Below the pieces are notes generated by a model. That model saw only the letters and a program-made list of their open reading frames with translations. It was not told the origin of the DNA and made no database searches. From assembly GCF_030813005.1 (NCBI RefSeq), contig NZ_JAUSTU010000015.1, forward strand, positions 1 to 64,000: a stretch of DNA of 64,000 bases, given 5' to 3'. Positions 43,429 to 51,332 of the stretch are shown in pieces; within the stretch, counting starts at the first letter, position 1, and every line of letters starts with the position of its first letter. The position numbers and the translations under genes are program-made. This DNA is from Robertmurraya andreesenii (GTDB taxonomy: Bacteria > Bacillota > Bacilli > Bacillales > Cytobacillaceae).

Positions 43429-44667
43429 TTAAGATAGATTTTTGGGTAGGACTCCCTCTGGACTGATGAGTGAAACGGAAAACTTATCCGTAAATACCTC
43501 ATTGGCTAATTTATCGACTCCAGCTTTTGTCACTTCATCAATTTGCTGAACAATCTCATCTAAGCTGCGGTGACGCTTAAGCAGGAGCTCATTCTTTCCG
43601 TTGCGGCTCATGCGACTATTGGTGCTCTCTAAGCTAAGCATTAAGCTTCCTTTCAATTGCTCCTTACAATTTCGCAGCTCTTTATCTGTTATGCCTTCTG
43701 CCTTCAGCTTCTCAAGAGTTTCTTGAATCGTGTCAAATAATAGATCTAACTGCTTAGCCCCCGTACCCCCGTAAATAGTGACGATCCCTGTATCCTGGAA
43801 AGCTGAGTGATACGAGAATACAGAGTAGGCAAGCCCCTTTTGTTCCCGAACATCCTGGAAGAGCCTTGAGCTCATGCTTCCACCGAGGACATTATTGAGG
43901 ACAATCAAGCTGTATATATCTTCATGCCCTACCTGCAATCCTTCAAACCCGATGCACAAATGGGCCTGTTCCGTATCCTTTTTGCGAGCAATTCGGTTCG
44001 TATGAAAAATAGGTTTTTCCTCGGTCTGTTCATACTTGCCACCTTCATAGGAGCCGAAGTATTTCTCAACCTCTGAAATAAACGAATCCGTGATATTTCC
44101 TGCAATGGAAATGACCACATTTTCAGGTGTATATGTATCATGCATGTACTCCTTCAGAGTGTCGCCGGTAAAAGTAGCAAGGGTGTCCTCTGTTCCAAGG
44201 ATCGGATAGCCCAAGGCGTGATTTTCATAGATCGCCTTACTTAGTAAATCGTGGACAATGTCGTCTGGTGTGTCTTCATACATCTTAATTTCCTCATAGA
44301 CAACATTCTTTTCTTTTTTGAGCTCCTCCTCTACAAATGTAGAGTTAAAGAACATATCTGCTAAAATATCTAAGGCGAACTGGGCATGTGTATCCAGCAC
44401 CTTGGCGTAGTAGCATGTATATTCCTTCGAGGTGAAGGCATTGACCTGGCCGCCAATGCTATCAAATAATTCGGCAATATCACGGGCCGTTCTTGTCTTC
44501 GTCCCTTTAAAAAACATATGCTCGAGAAAATGAGAAATCCCATTATTCTGTTGATTTTCATTGCGAGAACCTGTCCCAATCCAGACACCTATTGCAACAG
44601 AACGAACGGTTGGGATATTTTCTAGTACAATTCTTACTCCATTTTGACATGTATATTTCTTGATCAC
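43429..44667 (-). CDS. mlpA: M16-family zinc peptidase MlpA (YmxG)
   Basis: This 412-residue M16B peptidase has the zinc motif HFLEH (ISHFLEHMFFKGTKTR, about residues 46-61) and the distal Glu in KNVVYEEIKMYEDTPDD. It resembles mitochondrial processing peptidase beta. In B. subtilis MlpA is linked to control of extracellular protease levels. The start is GTG behind AGGAGGAG. It lies between ylxY and ymxH as in relatives. Confidence 0.93.
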   Translation of the reverse strand: MIKKYTCQNGVRIVLENIPTVRSVAIGVWIGTGSRNENQQNNGISHFLEHMFFKGTKTRTARDIAELFDSIGGQVNAFTSKEYTCYYAKVLDTHAQFALDILADMFFNSTFVEEELKKEKNVVYEEIKMYEDTPDDIVHDLLSKAIYENHALGYPILGTEDTLATFTGDTLKEYMHDTYTPENVVISIAGNITDSFISEVEKYFGSYEGGKYEQTEEKPIFHTNRIARKKDTEQAHLCIGFEGLQVGHEDIYSLIVLNNVLGGSMSSRLFQDVREQKGLAYSVFSYHSAFQDTGIVTIYGGTGAKQLDLLFDTIQETLEKLKAEGITDKELRNCKEQLKGSLMLSLESTNSRMSRNGKNELLLKRHRSLDEIVQQIDEVTKAGVDKLANEVFTDKFSVSLISPEGVLPKNLS

Positions 44668-44790
44668 GTATTGACTCCTCCTGTTTCAAAAGCGTGGATT
44701 GTCCTTGAACTTGTCTTCATAGCTTGTCTTTTGAAGCCCTTTTTATCCAGCATTCCGACAAAGCGTCCATGTAAGCACTTTTTTTAAAAA

Positions 44791-45753
44791 TTACCGAGTA
44801 GTCAAGGTTTGATTAATCCTTTCCTCACTCAGAAGCTCTGTTACGGTATCCACTCTAAATCCTTTTTCCTTCATTTCTTTAATGAGCTGATCTAAAGCCT
44901 TAGCCGTTGGTTCTGTAGGATGCATAAGAACAATGGCTCCTGGATGAATCTTGCTCATCACGCGCTGAATAAGCACTTCAGGTGCTGGCTTTTTCCAATC
45001 AACGGTGTCCACACTCCACATAATCGTCCCTAATTTTTCTTGCGCGGCAATTTGCACAACCTCATCACGAAAGCTACCGCTTGGGGGAGCAAGCCATATT
45101 GGTTTCTCTCCAGTTGTAGCTTTAATCACCTCGTTTGTCTTCTGAATTTCCTGCCTGATTACTCCAGAAGAAATTCGTTTCATATCCGGGTGCGTATAAG
45201 AATGATTCCCTACCTCATGGCCGGCAGCAACAATCATTTTCGCTAGCTCTGGATGGTTCTTTACCCATCTCCCCTCTAGGAAGAAGGTAGCCTGTACATT
45301 GTTCTTTTTTAACGTTGCTAGCATGGGCGACAAGTATTCATTTCCCCAAGCGACATTAATAATGAGACTCACCATCGGTTTATCTGGATTTCCTTTGTAG
45401 ATGGGACTAGGTGGCAAATCTTCTAGATGCACTTTTGGTTTTACTTGCTTAAAAATGAGCTTGGCTTCAGAAAATTTTTTATCCTTTTTCATTTTCTTGT
45501 AGGAAGCATCTATATCTACCTTTAGTCCGTTATAACCAGGGATTGCCTTCCAAATGGGGTCAATCTTGGCATCAATCGGAGGTTTTTCGTATTCCTTTGC
45601 TTTTATGCTGATTTCTTCATACAAGGGATCCATTTTCTTGCTTGTTAGTATGGCGTCACCTTTTAATTTTACTAAATATTGTTCCGTCAGTGAATTATTA
45701 ACTATCAGAAAACCGAGCAAAAAAACCACTGCTACTGAAATGAACTTTTTCAT
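44791..45753 (-). CDS. ylxY: YlxY, polysaccharide-deacetylase-like secreted protein
   Basis: This 320-residue protein has an N-terminal signal/anchor (KKFISVAVVFLLGFLIVNN), a spacer and a NodB domain from about residue 125. Motif 2, HSYTHPDM, is normal, and LAPPSGSFRDEV and VLMHPT follow. Motif 1, which normally carries the catalytic Asp pair, reads NVAWGNEYL, so metal binding and deacetylation are doubtful. It is conserved between pnp and mlpA in Bacillus. It starts behind GGAAGGAGG. Confidence 0.9.
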   Translation of the reverse strand: MKKFISVAVVFLLGFLIVNNSLTEQYLVKLKGDAILTSKKMDPLYEEISIKAKEYEKPPIDAKIDPIWKAIPGYNGLKVDIDASYKKMKKDKKFSEAKLIFKQVKPKVHLEDLPPSPIYKGNPDKPMVSLIINVAWGNEYLSPMLATLKKNNVQATFFLEGRWVKNHPELAKMIVAAGHEVGNHSYTHPDMKRISSGVIRQEIQKTNEVIKATTGEKPIWLAPPSGSFRDEVVQIAAQEKLGTIMWSVDTVDWKKPAPEVLIQRVMSKIHPGAIVLMHPTEPTAKALDQLIKEMKEKGFRVDTVTELLSEERINQTLTTR

Positions 45754-45859
45754 ATCCTTTGCCTCCTTCCCTAAAAATTATGAAAGGAGGGGACAAGATA
45801 GAACAAAAAGCACTTCTCCGTGATTATTGAGAAAATCTTGCATAACTCATCCATTTGAA

Positions 45860-45887
45860 AAATAAAAAGCCAGGGCTTCCCCTGACT
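45860..45887 (-). terminator. Terminator of pnp
   Basis: AGTCAGGG-GAAG-CCCTGGCT followed by TTTTATTTTT on the minus strand, about 50 bp after the pnp stop. Confidence 0.85.
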
Positions 45888-45938
45888 TCTATCCAAAGCA
45901 AAGGAGCAAAACAGAACGATTATCCTAAATGCTACTCT

Positions 45939-48059
45939 TTACTTCTCAGCTTGTTCTCTTTGTTCACGTTGTTCCTTTAAAACCGCCTTACGGGATAGAT
46001 TCACACGACCTTGTTTGTCGATTTCAGTGACTTTCACTAAAATTTCATCCCCAATTTTGACAACGTCCTCTACTTTTCCAACACGTTCCTCGGCTAACTC
46101 AGAAATATGAACTAAGCCATCTTTTCCGTTAAAGATCTCAACAAAGGCGCCGAATTTTTCAATCCGCTTGACTTTTCCAAGGTACATTTGTCCAGCTTCA
46201 ACCTCGCGAACAATGTCTTCAATAATTTTCTTCGCCTTTTGATTCATGTCTTCATTTGTGGAAGAGATGAAAATCGTTCCATCCTGTTCAATATCAATCT
46301 TAACGTTTGTTTCTTCAATGATTTTGTTAATCTGCTTACCGCTTGGTCCAATCACATCACGAATTTTATCTGGGTTGATGTGCATCGTTAAAATTTTTGG
46401 AGCATATTTCGATAGCTCTGTCTTCGGTTTATCAATCGTAGCCATCATGGATTCAAGAATTTGCATCCGACCGATCTTCGCCTGCTGCAACGCTTCTTCA
46501 AGAATTTGACGGGATAAGCCTTCAATCTTAATATCCATTTGAAGAGCTGTGACCCCTTTTGCCGTTCCAGCTACCTTAAAGTCCATATCCCCGAGATGAT
46601 CCTCCATCCCTTGAATATCGGTCAAAACAGTATAATGTTCACCTGACTTAACAAGTCCCATGGCAATTCCAGCAACAGGGGCCTTGATTGGTACACCCGC
46701 ATCCATCATCGCCAATGTACTCGCACAAATGCTAGCCTGTGAGGTAGAACCGTTAGACTCCAGAACCTCTGAGACAAGACGAATCGTATATGGAAAGTCA
46801 CTTTCCGGTGGGATAATTGGTTCTAATGCACGTTCTCCAAGAGCACCATGTCCAATTTCTCGGCGACCTGGTCCTCTAATTGGTCCGGTTTCCCCCACGC
46901 TAAAGCTTGGGAAATTATAGTGATGCATAAAGCGTTTTTCCTCTTCAAGTCCCAAACCATCAAGGATTTGAACATCACCTAGCGCTCCAAGGGTACAAAT
47001 GCTTAATGCTTGAGTTTGTCCACGTGTAAATAAGCCTGAGCCATGGGTACGTGGCAATATGCCAACTTCAGAGGAGAGCGGGCGAATTTCATCTGGGTTA
47101 CGACCATCAGGACGAACCTTCTCTTCTGTGATTAACCGTCTTACTTCCCCTTTTACAAGCTTGTCCAGAATGATGCTTACTTGTTTGAGGTCATCCTCAT
47201 CTGCTTCTTGTTCTTCATAATGAGCGATTACTTTAGCCTTAACCGCCTGGATGGCATCCTCACGTGCATGCTTTTCTGGAACCTGAATCGCTTCGATCAT
47301 TTCTTTTTCGCATGCCTCGCGAATCTCCTGCTCCAATTGTTCATCCGTATTAAAAAGCACAATTTCCATCTTCGGTTTGCCGACCTTAGCTGCCACTTCT
47401 TCTTGGAAGGCAATGAGACGCTTAATTTCTTCATGACCAAACATGATCGCTTCCAGCATGGTTTCTTCAGGTACTTCATCCGCTCCTGCCTCTACCATGT
47501 TGATCGCATCCTTTGTGCCGGCAACAACCAAGTGGATATCACTCTGTTCGGATTGCTCAACATTTGGATTAATAATAAAATTACCGTTGACACGACCTAC
47601 CGTAACACCTGCAATCGGACCTTCAAAAGGAATATCCGAAATACATAATGCCAAGGAAGAGCCAAACATCGCAGCCATTTCGGAGGAACAATCCTGATCC
47701 ACGCTCATGACCATGCTAATAACCTGTACCTCATTACGGAATCCATCCGCAAATAACGGACGAATTGGACGGTCAATTAGGCGGCTTGCTAAGATCGCCT
47801 TTTCACTTGGACGACCTTCCCTTTTAATAAATCCACCCGGAATTTTTCCAACGGCGTATAGTCTTTCTTCATAATTAACTGTTAATGGGAAAAAATCGAG
47901 CTTCTTTGGCTCTTTTGACGCTGTCGCTGTACTCAATACAGCTGTGTCCCCATAGCGAACCAACACGGCACCATTTGCCTGTTTTGCCAATTGACCAATT
48001 TCAACAGTCAGTGGGCGGCCGGCCCATTCTATAGAAAAGATCTGCTTTTCTTGTACCAT
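45939..48059 (-). CDS. pnp: Polynucleotide phosphorylase
   Basis: This 706-residue 3'-5' phosphorolytic exoribonuclease is the main mRNA-turnover exonuclease in Bacillus. Two RNase PH domains flank a helical insert; the second has the phosphate-binding THGSGLFTRGQTQAL and RREIGHGALGERAL. KH (MHINPDKIRDVIGPSGKQIN) and S1 (GQMYLGKVKRIEKFGAFVEI) domains follow. ATG at 48059, three codons inside the open frame, is chosen because it is ten bases from GAGAGGGG. The 48060-48304 gap upstream holds no further gene. Confidence 0.97.
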   Translation of the reverse strand: MVQEKQIFSIEWAGRPLTVEIGQLAKQANGAVLVRYGDTAVLSTATASKEPKKLDFFPLTVNYEERLYAVGKIPGGFIKREGRPSEKAILASRLIDRPIRPLFADGFRNEVQVISMVMSVDQDCSSEMAAMFGSSLALCISDIPFEGPIAGVTVGRVNGNFIINPNVEQSEQSDIHLVVAGTKDAINMVEAGADEVPEETMLEAIMFGHEEIKRLIAFQEEVAAKVGKPKMEIVLFNTDEQLEQEIREACEKEMIEAIQVPEKHAREDAIQAVKAKVIAHYEEQEADEDDLKQVSIILDKLVKGEVRRLITEEKVRPDGRNPDEIRPLSSEVGILPRTHGSGLFTRGQTQALSICTLGALGDVQILDGLGLEEEKRFMHHYNFPSFSVGETGPIRGPGRREIGHGALGERALEPIIPPESDFPYTIRLVSEVLESNGSTSQASICASTLAMMDAGVPIKAPVAGIAMGLVKSGEHYTVLTDIQGMEDHLGDMDFKVAGTAKGVTALQMDIKIEGLSRQILEEALQQAKIGRMQILESMMATIDKPKTELSKYAPKILTMHINPDKIRDVIGPSGKQINKIIEETNVKIDIEQDGTIFISSTNEDMNQKAKKIIEDIVREVEAGQMYLGKVKRIEKFGAFVEIFNGKDGLVHISELAEERVGKVEDVVKIGDEILVKVTEIDKQGRVNLSRKAVLKEQREQREQAEK

Positions 48060-48304
48060 ATTTTTCAAACCCCTCTCTTACTAACTCCTGGGAGATTTAG
48101 CTTATTCAAACTTTATAATTAATTTCATCCCATTCAGAAATGAGGATGACCATTATTTTCAGTTTTAGCAGGTATTACTTTTCTTTGTCCAGCTACACTA
48201 AGAAATACTTCAAAGGTTGAACATCACACTGTCTATAGTATGCACCGGATAGCCAATACTTAAAATAAGTGATTATGTATATATTTTCCAAGTTTTTCAT
48301 GCTA
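48060..48304. other. Leader region of pnp
   Basis: This gap is gene-free. GCATACTATA on the minus strand (near 48241) resembles a SigE/SigK or weak SigA -10, but I found no convincing partner -35. Confidence 0.3.
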
Positions 48305-48331
48305 ACAAAAAAGCGGGAAAAATCCCGCTTT
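48305..48331 (-). terminator. Terminator of rpsO
   Basis: AAAGCGGGA-TTTT-TCCCGCTTT followed by TTTG on the minus strand, 50 bp after the rpsO stop. Confidence 0.85.
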
Positions 48332-48380
48332 TCTGTAATGAAAAATCTAGCTACAGGGATAACCCCTTCTGCTTTAGATT

Positions 48381-48650
48381 TTATCGACGTAATCCAAGTC
48401 TGTTGATTAACTCACGATAACGTTGAACATCTTTGTTACGTAGGTAAGTTAATAGGTTACGACGTCTACCTACCATTTTTAAAAGACCGCGACGTGAATG
48501 GTGGTCTTTCTTATGAGTACGTAAATGTTCATTTAAGTTGTTAATCTCTTCTGTAAGGACAGCGATTTGAACCTCTGGTGAACCAGTATCAGTGTCGTGT
48601 GTTTTGAACTCGTTAATAAGCTCATTCTTACGTTCTTTTGTGATTGCCAT
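48381..48650 (-). CDS. rpsO: 30S ribosomal protein S15
   Basis: This 89-residue S15 (AITKERKNELINEFKTHDTD; HSRRGLLKMVGRRRNLLTYL) binds the 16S rRNA three-way junction early in 30S assembly. The start at 48650 follows AGGAGGTG and gives the canonical MAITKE N-terminus. S15 commonly represses its own mRNA by binding the leader; the 170-bp gap upstream could hold such a structure, but I could not define one. Confidence 0.98.
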   Translation of the reverse strand: MAITKERKNELINEFKTHDTDTGSPEVQIAVLTEEINNLNEHLRTHKKDHHSRRGLLKMVGRRRNLLTYLRNKDVQRYRELINRLGLRR

Positions 48651-48821
48651 CCGTTTCACCTCCTAATTCTTAATCCCCAAATGCTCTAGCAAGCGTCGGT
48701 GAGTCGACTTGCCAAGCAAAGGTTCTCTTATTCATTCACGTTATTAAGAATACAACTTTTTATGACAAAAAGCAAGAACAAACTATATTTTTCGCTTATT
48801 GGATCACCATGATGACTGAAA

Positions 48822-49772
48822 TTAGTTGTTACGTAAAAGAAAATAATCTTGGGCAATCTGCTTGTCTTTTTCAATTTGCTGAACGAGCTCCTCAATGGAT
48901 GAGAATTTCATCTCGGAACGAATGGGCTGATGCCATTCAATGATTACTTCCTGCCCGTAAATATCCTGATCAAATTGAAAAATATGCACCTCAATGGAGG
49001 GCTTGTGATTCTGCTCAGCCTTGAATGTTGGTTTATGCCCAACATTACATACGCCTTCATGCCAATTCCCATTCACGTAGAACCGGACGGTATACACTCC
49101 AACCGGAGGAACAAAATAAGATTCATCAATGCTTGTATTGGCTGTCGGAAACCCGATTGTTCTCCCTCTTTTATCCCCGTGCACAACGACACCGCTCGTT
49201 GTATAGTATCTGCCTAAAAAATCAACAAGCTTATGAACTTGCCCCTCTTTAAGAGCTTTGCGAATTAAGGTTGAACTAATTTTCTCATGGCCAAATGACA
49301 GCTTTGGCACAACGGTAAAATCAAATTTATTCCGTGAATGAAATGGCAAGGTTTCCATTGTCCCTTTTCCCATTTTTCCATAGGTATAGTCAAATCCCGC
49401 CACCACATGGATTACATTTAAACCAATGATATATTGATCAACAAATTCCTGAGGCAATAGATTCGCAAATTCGCTCGTAAAATGAACAATAAATAAGTAG
49501 TCAACCTGTAATTCAGCAATTAATCTTTCCTTTTCTTTGATCGGAGTGATATATTCTACATGCTTTACATTTCCTCGAAGCACCACAGATGGATGCGGAT
49601 CAAAGGTCATGACCGCACTTTTTACTCCTCTTTTTTTCGCAATTGTAACGGCTGTCTTGATGACCTCCTGATGTCCTAAATGGACCCCATCAAAAAAACC
49701 AAGAGCCATTACCATGGGTGAAAAATCGGTTTGTCTTATCCGATGGGGATGATGAATATGAATTACTTCCAC
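48822..49772 (-). CDS. ribF: Bifunctional riboflavin kinase/FAD synthetase
   Basis: This 316-residue protein makes FMN and FAD. The N-terminal adenylyltransferase has MALGFFDGVHLGHQEVI and FSHEKISSTLIRKAL-type motifs; the C-terminal kinase has GDKRGRTIGFPTANT. It is named ribC in B. subtilis. The GTG at 49772 follows AGGTGAG and aligns with the B. subtilis start; a GTG four codons upstream is also possible. No FMN riboswitch precedes it. Confidence 0.94.
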   Translation of the reverse strand: MEVIHIHHPHRIRQTDFSPMVMALGFFDGVHLGHQEVIKTAVTIAKKRGVKSAVMTFDPHPSVVLRGNVKHVEYITPIKEKERLIAELQVDYLFIVHFTSEFANLLPQEFVDQYIIGLNVIHVVAGFDYTYGKMGKGTMETLPFHSRNKFDFTVVPKLSFGHEKISSTLIRKALKEGQVHKLVDFLGRYYTTSGVVVHGDKRGRTIGFPTANTSIDESYFVPPVGVYTVRFYVNGNWHEGVCNVGHKPTFKAEQNHKPSIEVHIFQFDQDIYGQEVIIEWHQPIRSEMKFSSIEELVQQIEKDKQIAQDYFLLRNN

Positions 49773-49859
49773 TTTGCTTCTCACCTAATTCCTCTAGAGG
49801 AGGGTTCACTACCCGCTAAGGTACGAAGAAGCTACCCTCGTTTTAAAAAATAATTATTT

Positions 49860-50771
49860 TTAAACACGTAACACTTTTGTAGGCTTCATTAGGCCTTCCT
49901 TCATAGGATGGGCCTGATATATAGCAAGAGCTTGTCCGTCAGCTTCTGTGACCACAATAGGGCCCTTTTCAGCTTTGAATAGTTCTGGGACGGACAGAAT
50001 AGCACCATTTTTCACTTTCTCAATTAATTTATCACTTATTACGTATTTCGGCAAATCATTAAGAGCCATTTCAATGGGTCGTAACACTTCATGAATCGTG
50101 CCTTCCACTGTAAGCTTCTCAACATCTGAGAATGAAAGGCAATCCTCTAATGTGAAAGCCGCAGCTTGAACTCTTGTTAAAGATGACATATGTGCAGGGT
50201 AACCTAATTTCTCTCCGATCATGACTGCCAGCGTTCTAATATAGGTCCCTTTACTACAAGAGACTCTAAAGCGAAAGGAGACTGTCTCTCCTTCATATAG
50301 AGCTTGCTCATCCAATAATTCAATCGAATAGATCTTGACCACTCTTGATGGACGTTCCACTTCAATTCCTTGTCTTGCGTATTCATAAAGTCTTTTTCCA
50401 TTTACCTTTACAGCTGAATACATGGGAGGAGTTTGTGTAATTTCACCGGTTAACTCTTCTAGAACACGTAAAATTTCTTTCTTAGTTATGATTTTGTCCA
50501 CTGATTTTTGGCAAACGACTTCCCCAGTAGCATCCTCTGTTGTTGTCGAAAAGCCTATTGTCACTTCTCCTTCATACCTCTTCCCTGCATCTGTTATGTA
50601 TTCTGCCACCTTCGTAGCACGGCCAAGGCAAATGGGCAAAACACCATCCACCTCAGGATCTAGAGTTCCCGTATGTCCAATTTTCTTCATCCTTAATATT
50701 TTTCTAAGCTTGAAGACGCAGTCATGGGAGGTCATTCCCTTTGGTTTGTATAATGGTAATATCCCGTCCAT
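49860..50771 (-). CDS. truB: tRNA pseudouridine(55) synthase TruB
   Basis: This 303-residue enzyme makes the conserved pseudouridine 55 in the T-loop of tRNAs. The N-terminal GILPLYKPKGMTSHD and the catalytic GHTGTLDPEVDGVLP (Asp about residue 38) are clear, with CSKGTYIRTLAVMIG further on and a small PUA-like C-terminus. It starts behind ATGAGGGAATGG and follows rbfA, with a hairpin in the gap. Confidence 0.96.
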   Translation of the reverse strand: MDGILPLYKPKGMTSHDCVFKLRKILRMKKIGHTGTLDPEVDGVLPICLGRATKVAEYITDAGKRYEGEVTIGFSTTTEDATGEVVCQKSVDKIITKKEILRVLEELTGEITQTPPMYSAVKVNGKRLYEYARQGIEVERPSRVVKIYSIELLDEQALYEGETVSFRFRVSCSKGTYIRTLAVMIGEKLGYPAHMSSLTRVQAAAFTLEDCLSFSDVEKLTVEGTIHEVLRPIEMALNDLPKYVISDKLIEKVKNGAILSVPELFKAEKGPIVVTEADGQALAIYQAHPMKEGLMKPTKVLRV

Positions 50772-50830
50772 ACCATTCCCTCATTTCAGTTATTAAAATA
50801 AATAATCCGTATGAAAACAGTTTTTCAAAA

Positions 50831-50860
50831 TAGCAAAAGGATAGACATACCCGTCTATCC
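50831..50860 (-). terminator. Hairpin terminator between rbfA and truB
   Basis: GGATAGAC and GTCTATCC form a perfect eight-pair stem, followed by TTTTGCTATTTTG on the minus strand. It is probably partial inside the long operon. Confidence 0.6.
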
Positions 50861-50874
50861 CTCCACTTGATATC

Positions 50875-51246
50875 CTATTCTTCCGTTTCTTTATCCTTCG
50901 ATTGATTTTCTTCGTGAAGCTGATAAAGAAGGGAATCGATTCGATTACCATAGTCCATTGATCCATCAAATTCAAATGTAATTTCAGGTGTTTTCCGTAA
51001 ACGGATTCTTTGCCCTATCTCTGAACGGATGAACCCTTTAGCTTTGGCAAGCCCCTTCAAAGTGTTTTCCTTTTGTTCTGCGTCTCCCAATACGGAGATA
51101 AACACTTTTGCTTGCTGAAGATCCCCAGTAACTTGAACATCTGTCACCGTAACAAAACCAATTCTTGGATCCTTGATTTTTCGTCCGATAATGTCGCCAA
51201 GTTCTTTTTTCATTTGCTCCCCAACACGGTGCGATCTAAGGCTCAT
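50875..51246 (-). CDS. rbfA: Ribosome-binding factor A
   Basis: This 123-residue KH-like protein is needed for late 30S maturation and cold adaptation. Typical elements are RSHRVGEQMKKELGDIIGRK and DPRIGFVTVTDVQVTGDLQQ, with the short acidic C-terminal tail (ENQSKDKETEE). It starts behind TAGAGGTG. It directly follows infB here: ylxP, which separates the two in B. subtilis, is absent. Confidence 0.95.
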   Translation of the reverse strand: MSLRSHRVGEQMKKELGDIIGRKIKDPRIGFVTVTDVQVTGDLQQAKVFISVLGDAEQKENTLKGLAKAKGFIRSEIGQRIRLRKTPEITFEFDGSMDYGNRIDSLLYQLHEENQSKDKETEE

Positions 51247-51271
51247 AGTAAATCACCTCTAGTTTAATCAA

Positions 51272-51311
51272 AAGACTCCTTTACAAAAGTAAAAGATTGA
51301 AAAGGAGTCTT
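51272..51311 (-). terminator. Hairpin between infB and rbfA
   Basis: AAGACTCCTTT (51272-51282) pairs perfectly with AAAGGAGTCTT (51301-51311) over 11 bp with an 18-base loop. The following TTGATT is a poor T-tract, so partial termination or RNA processing is likely. It occupies the place of ylxP. Confidence 0.5.
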
Positions 51312-51332
51312 GGAACAGAAAATCTAGTCCTT

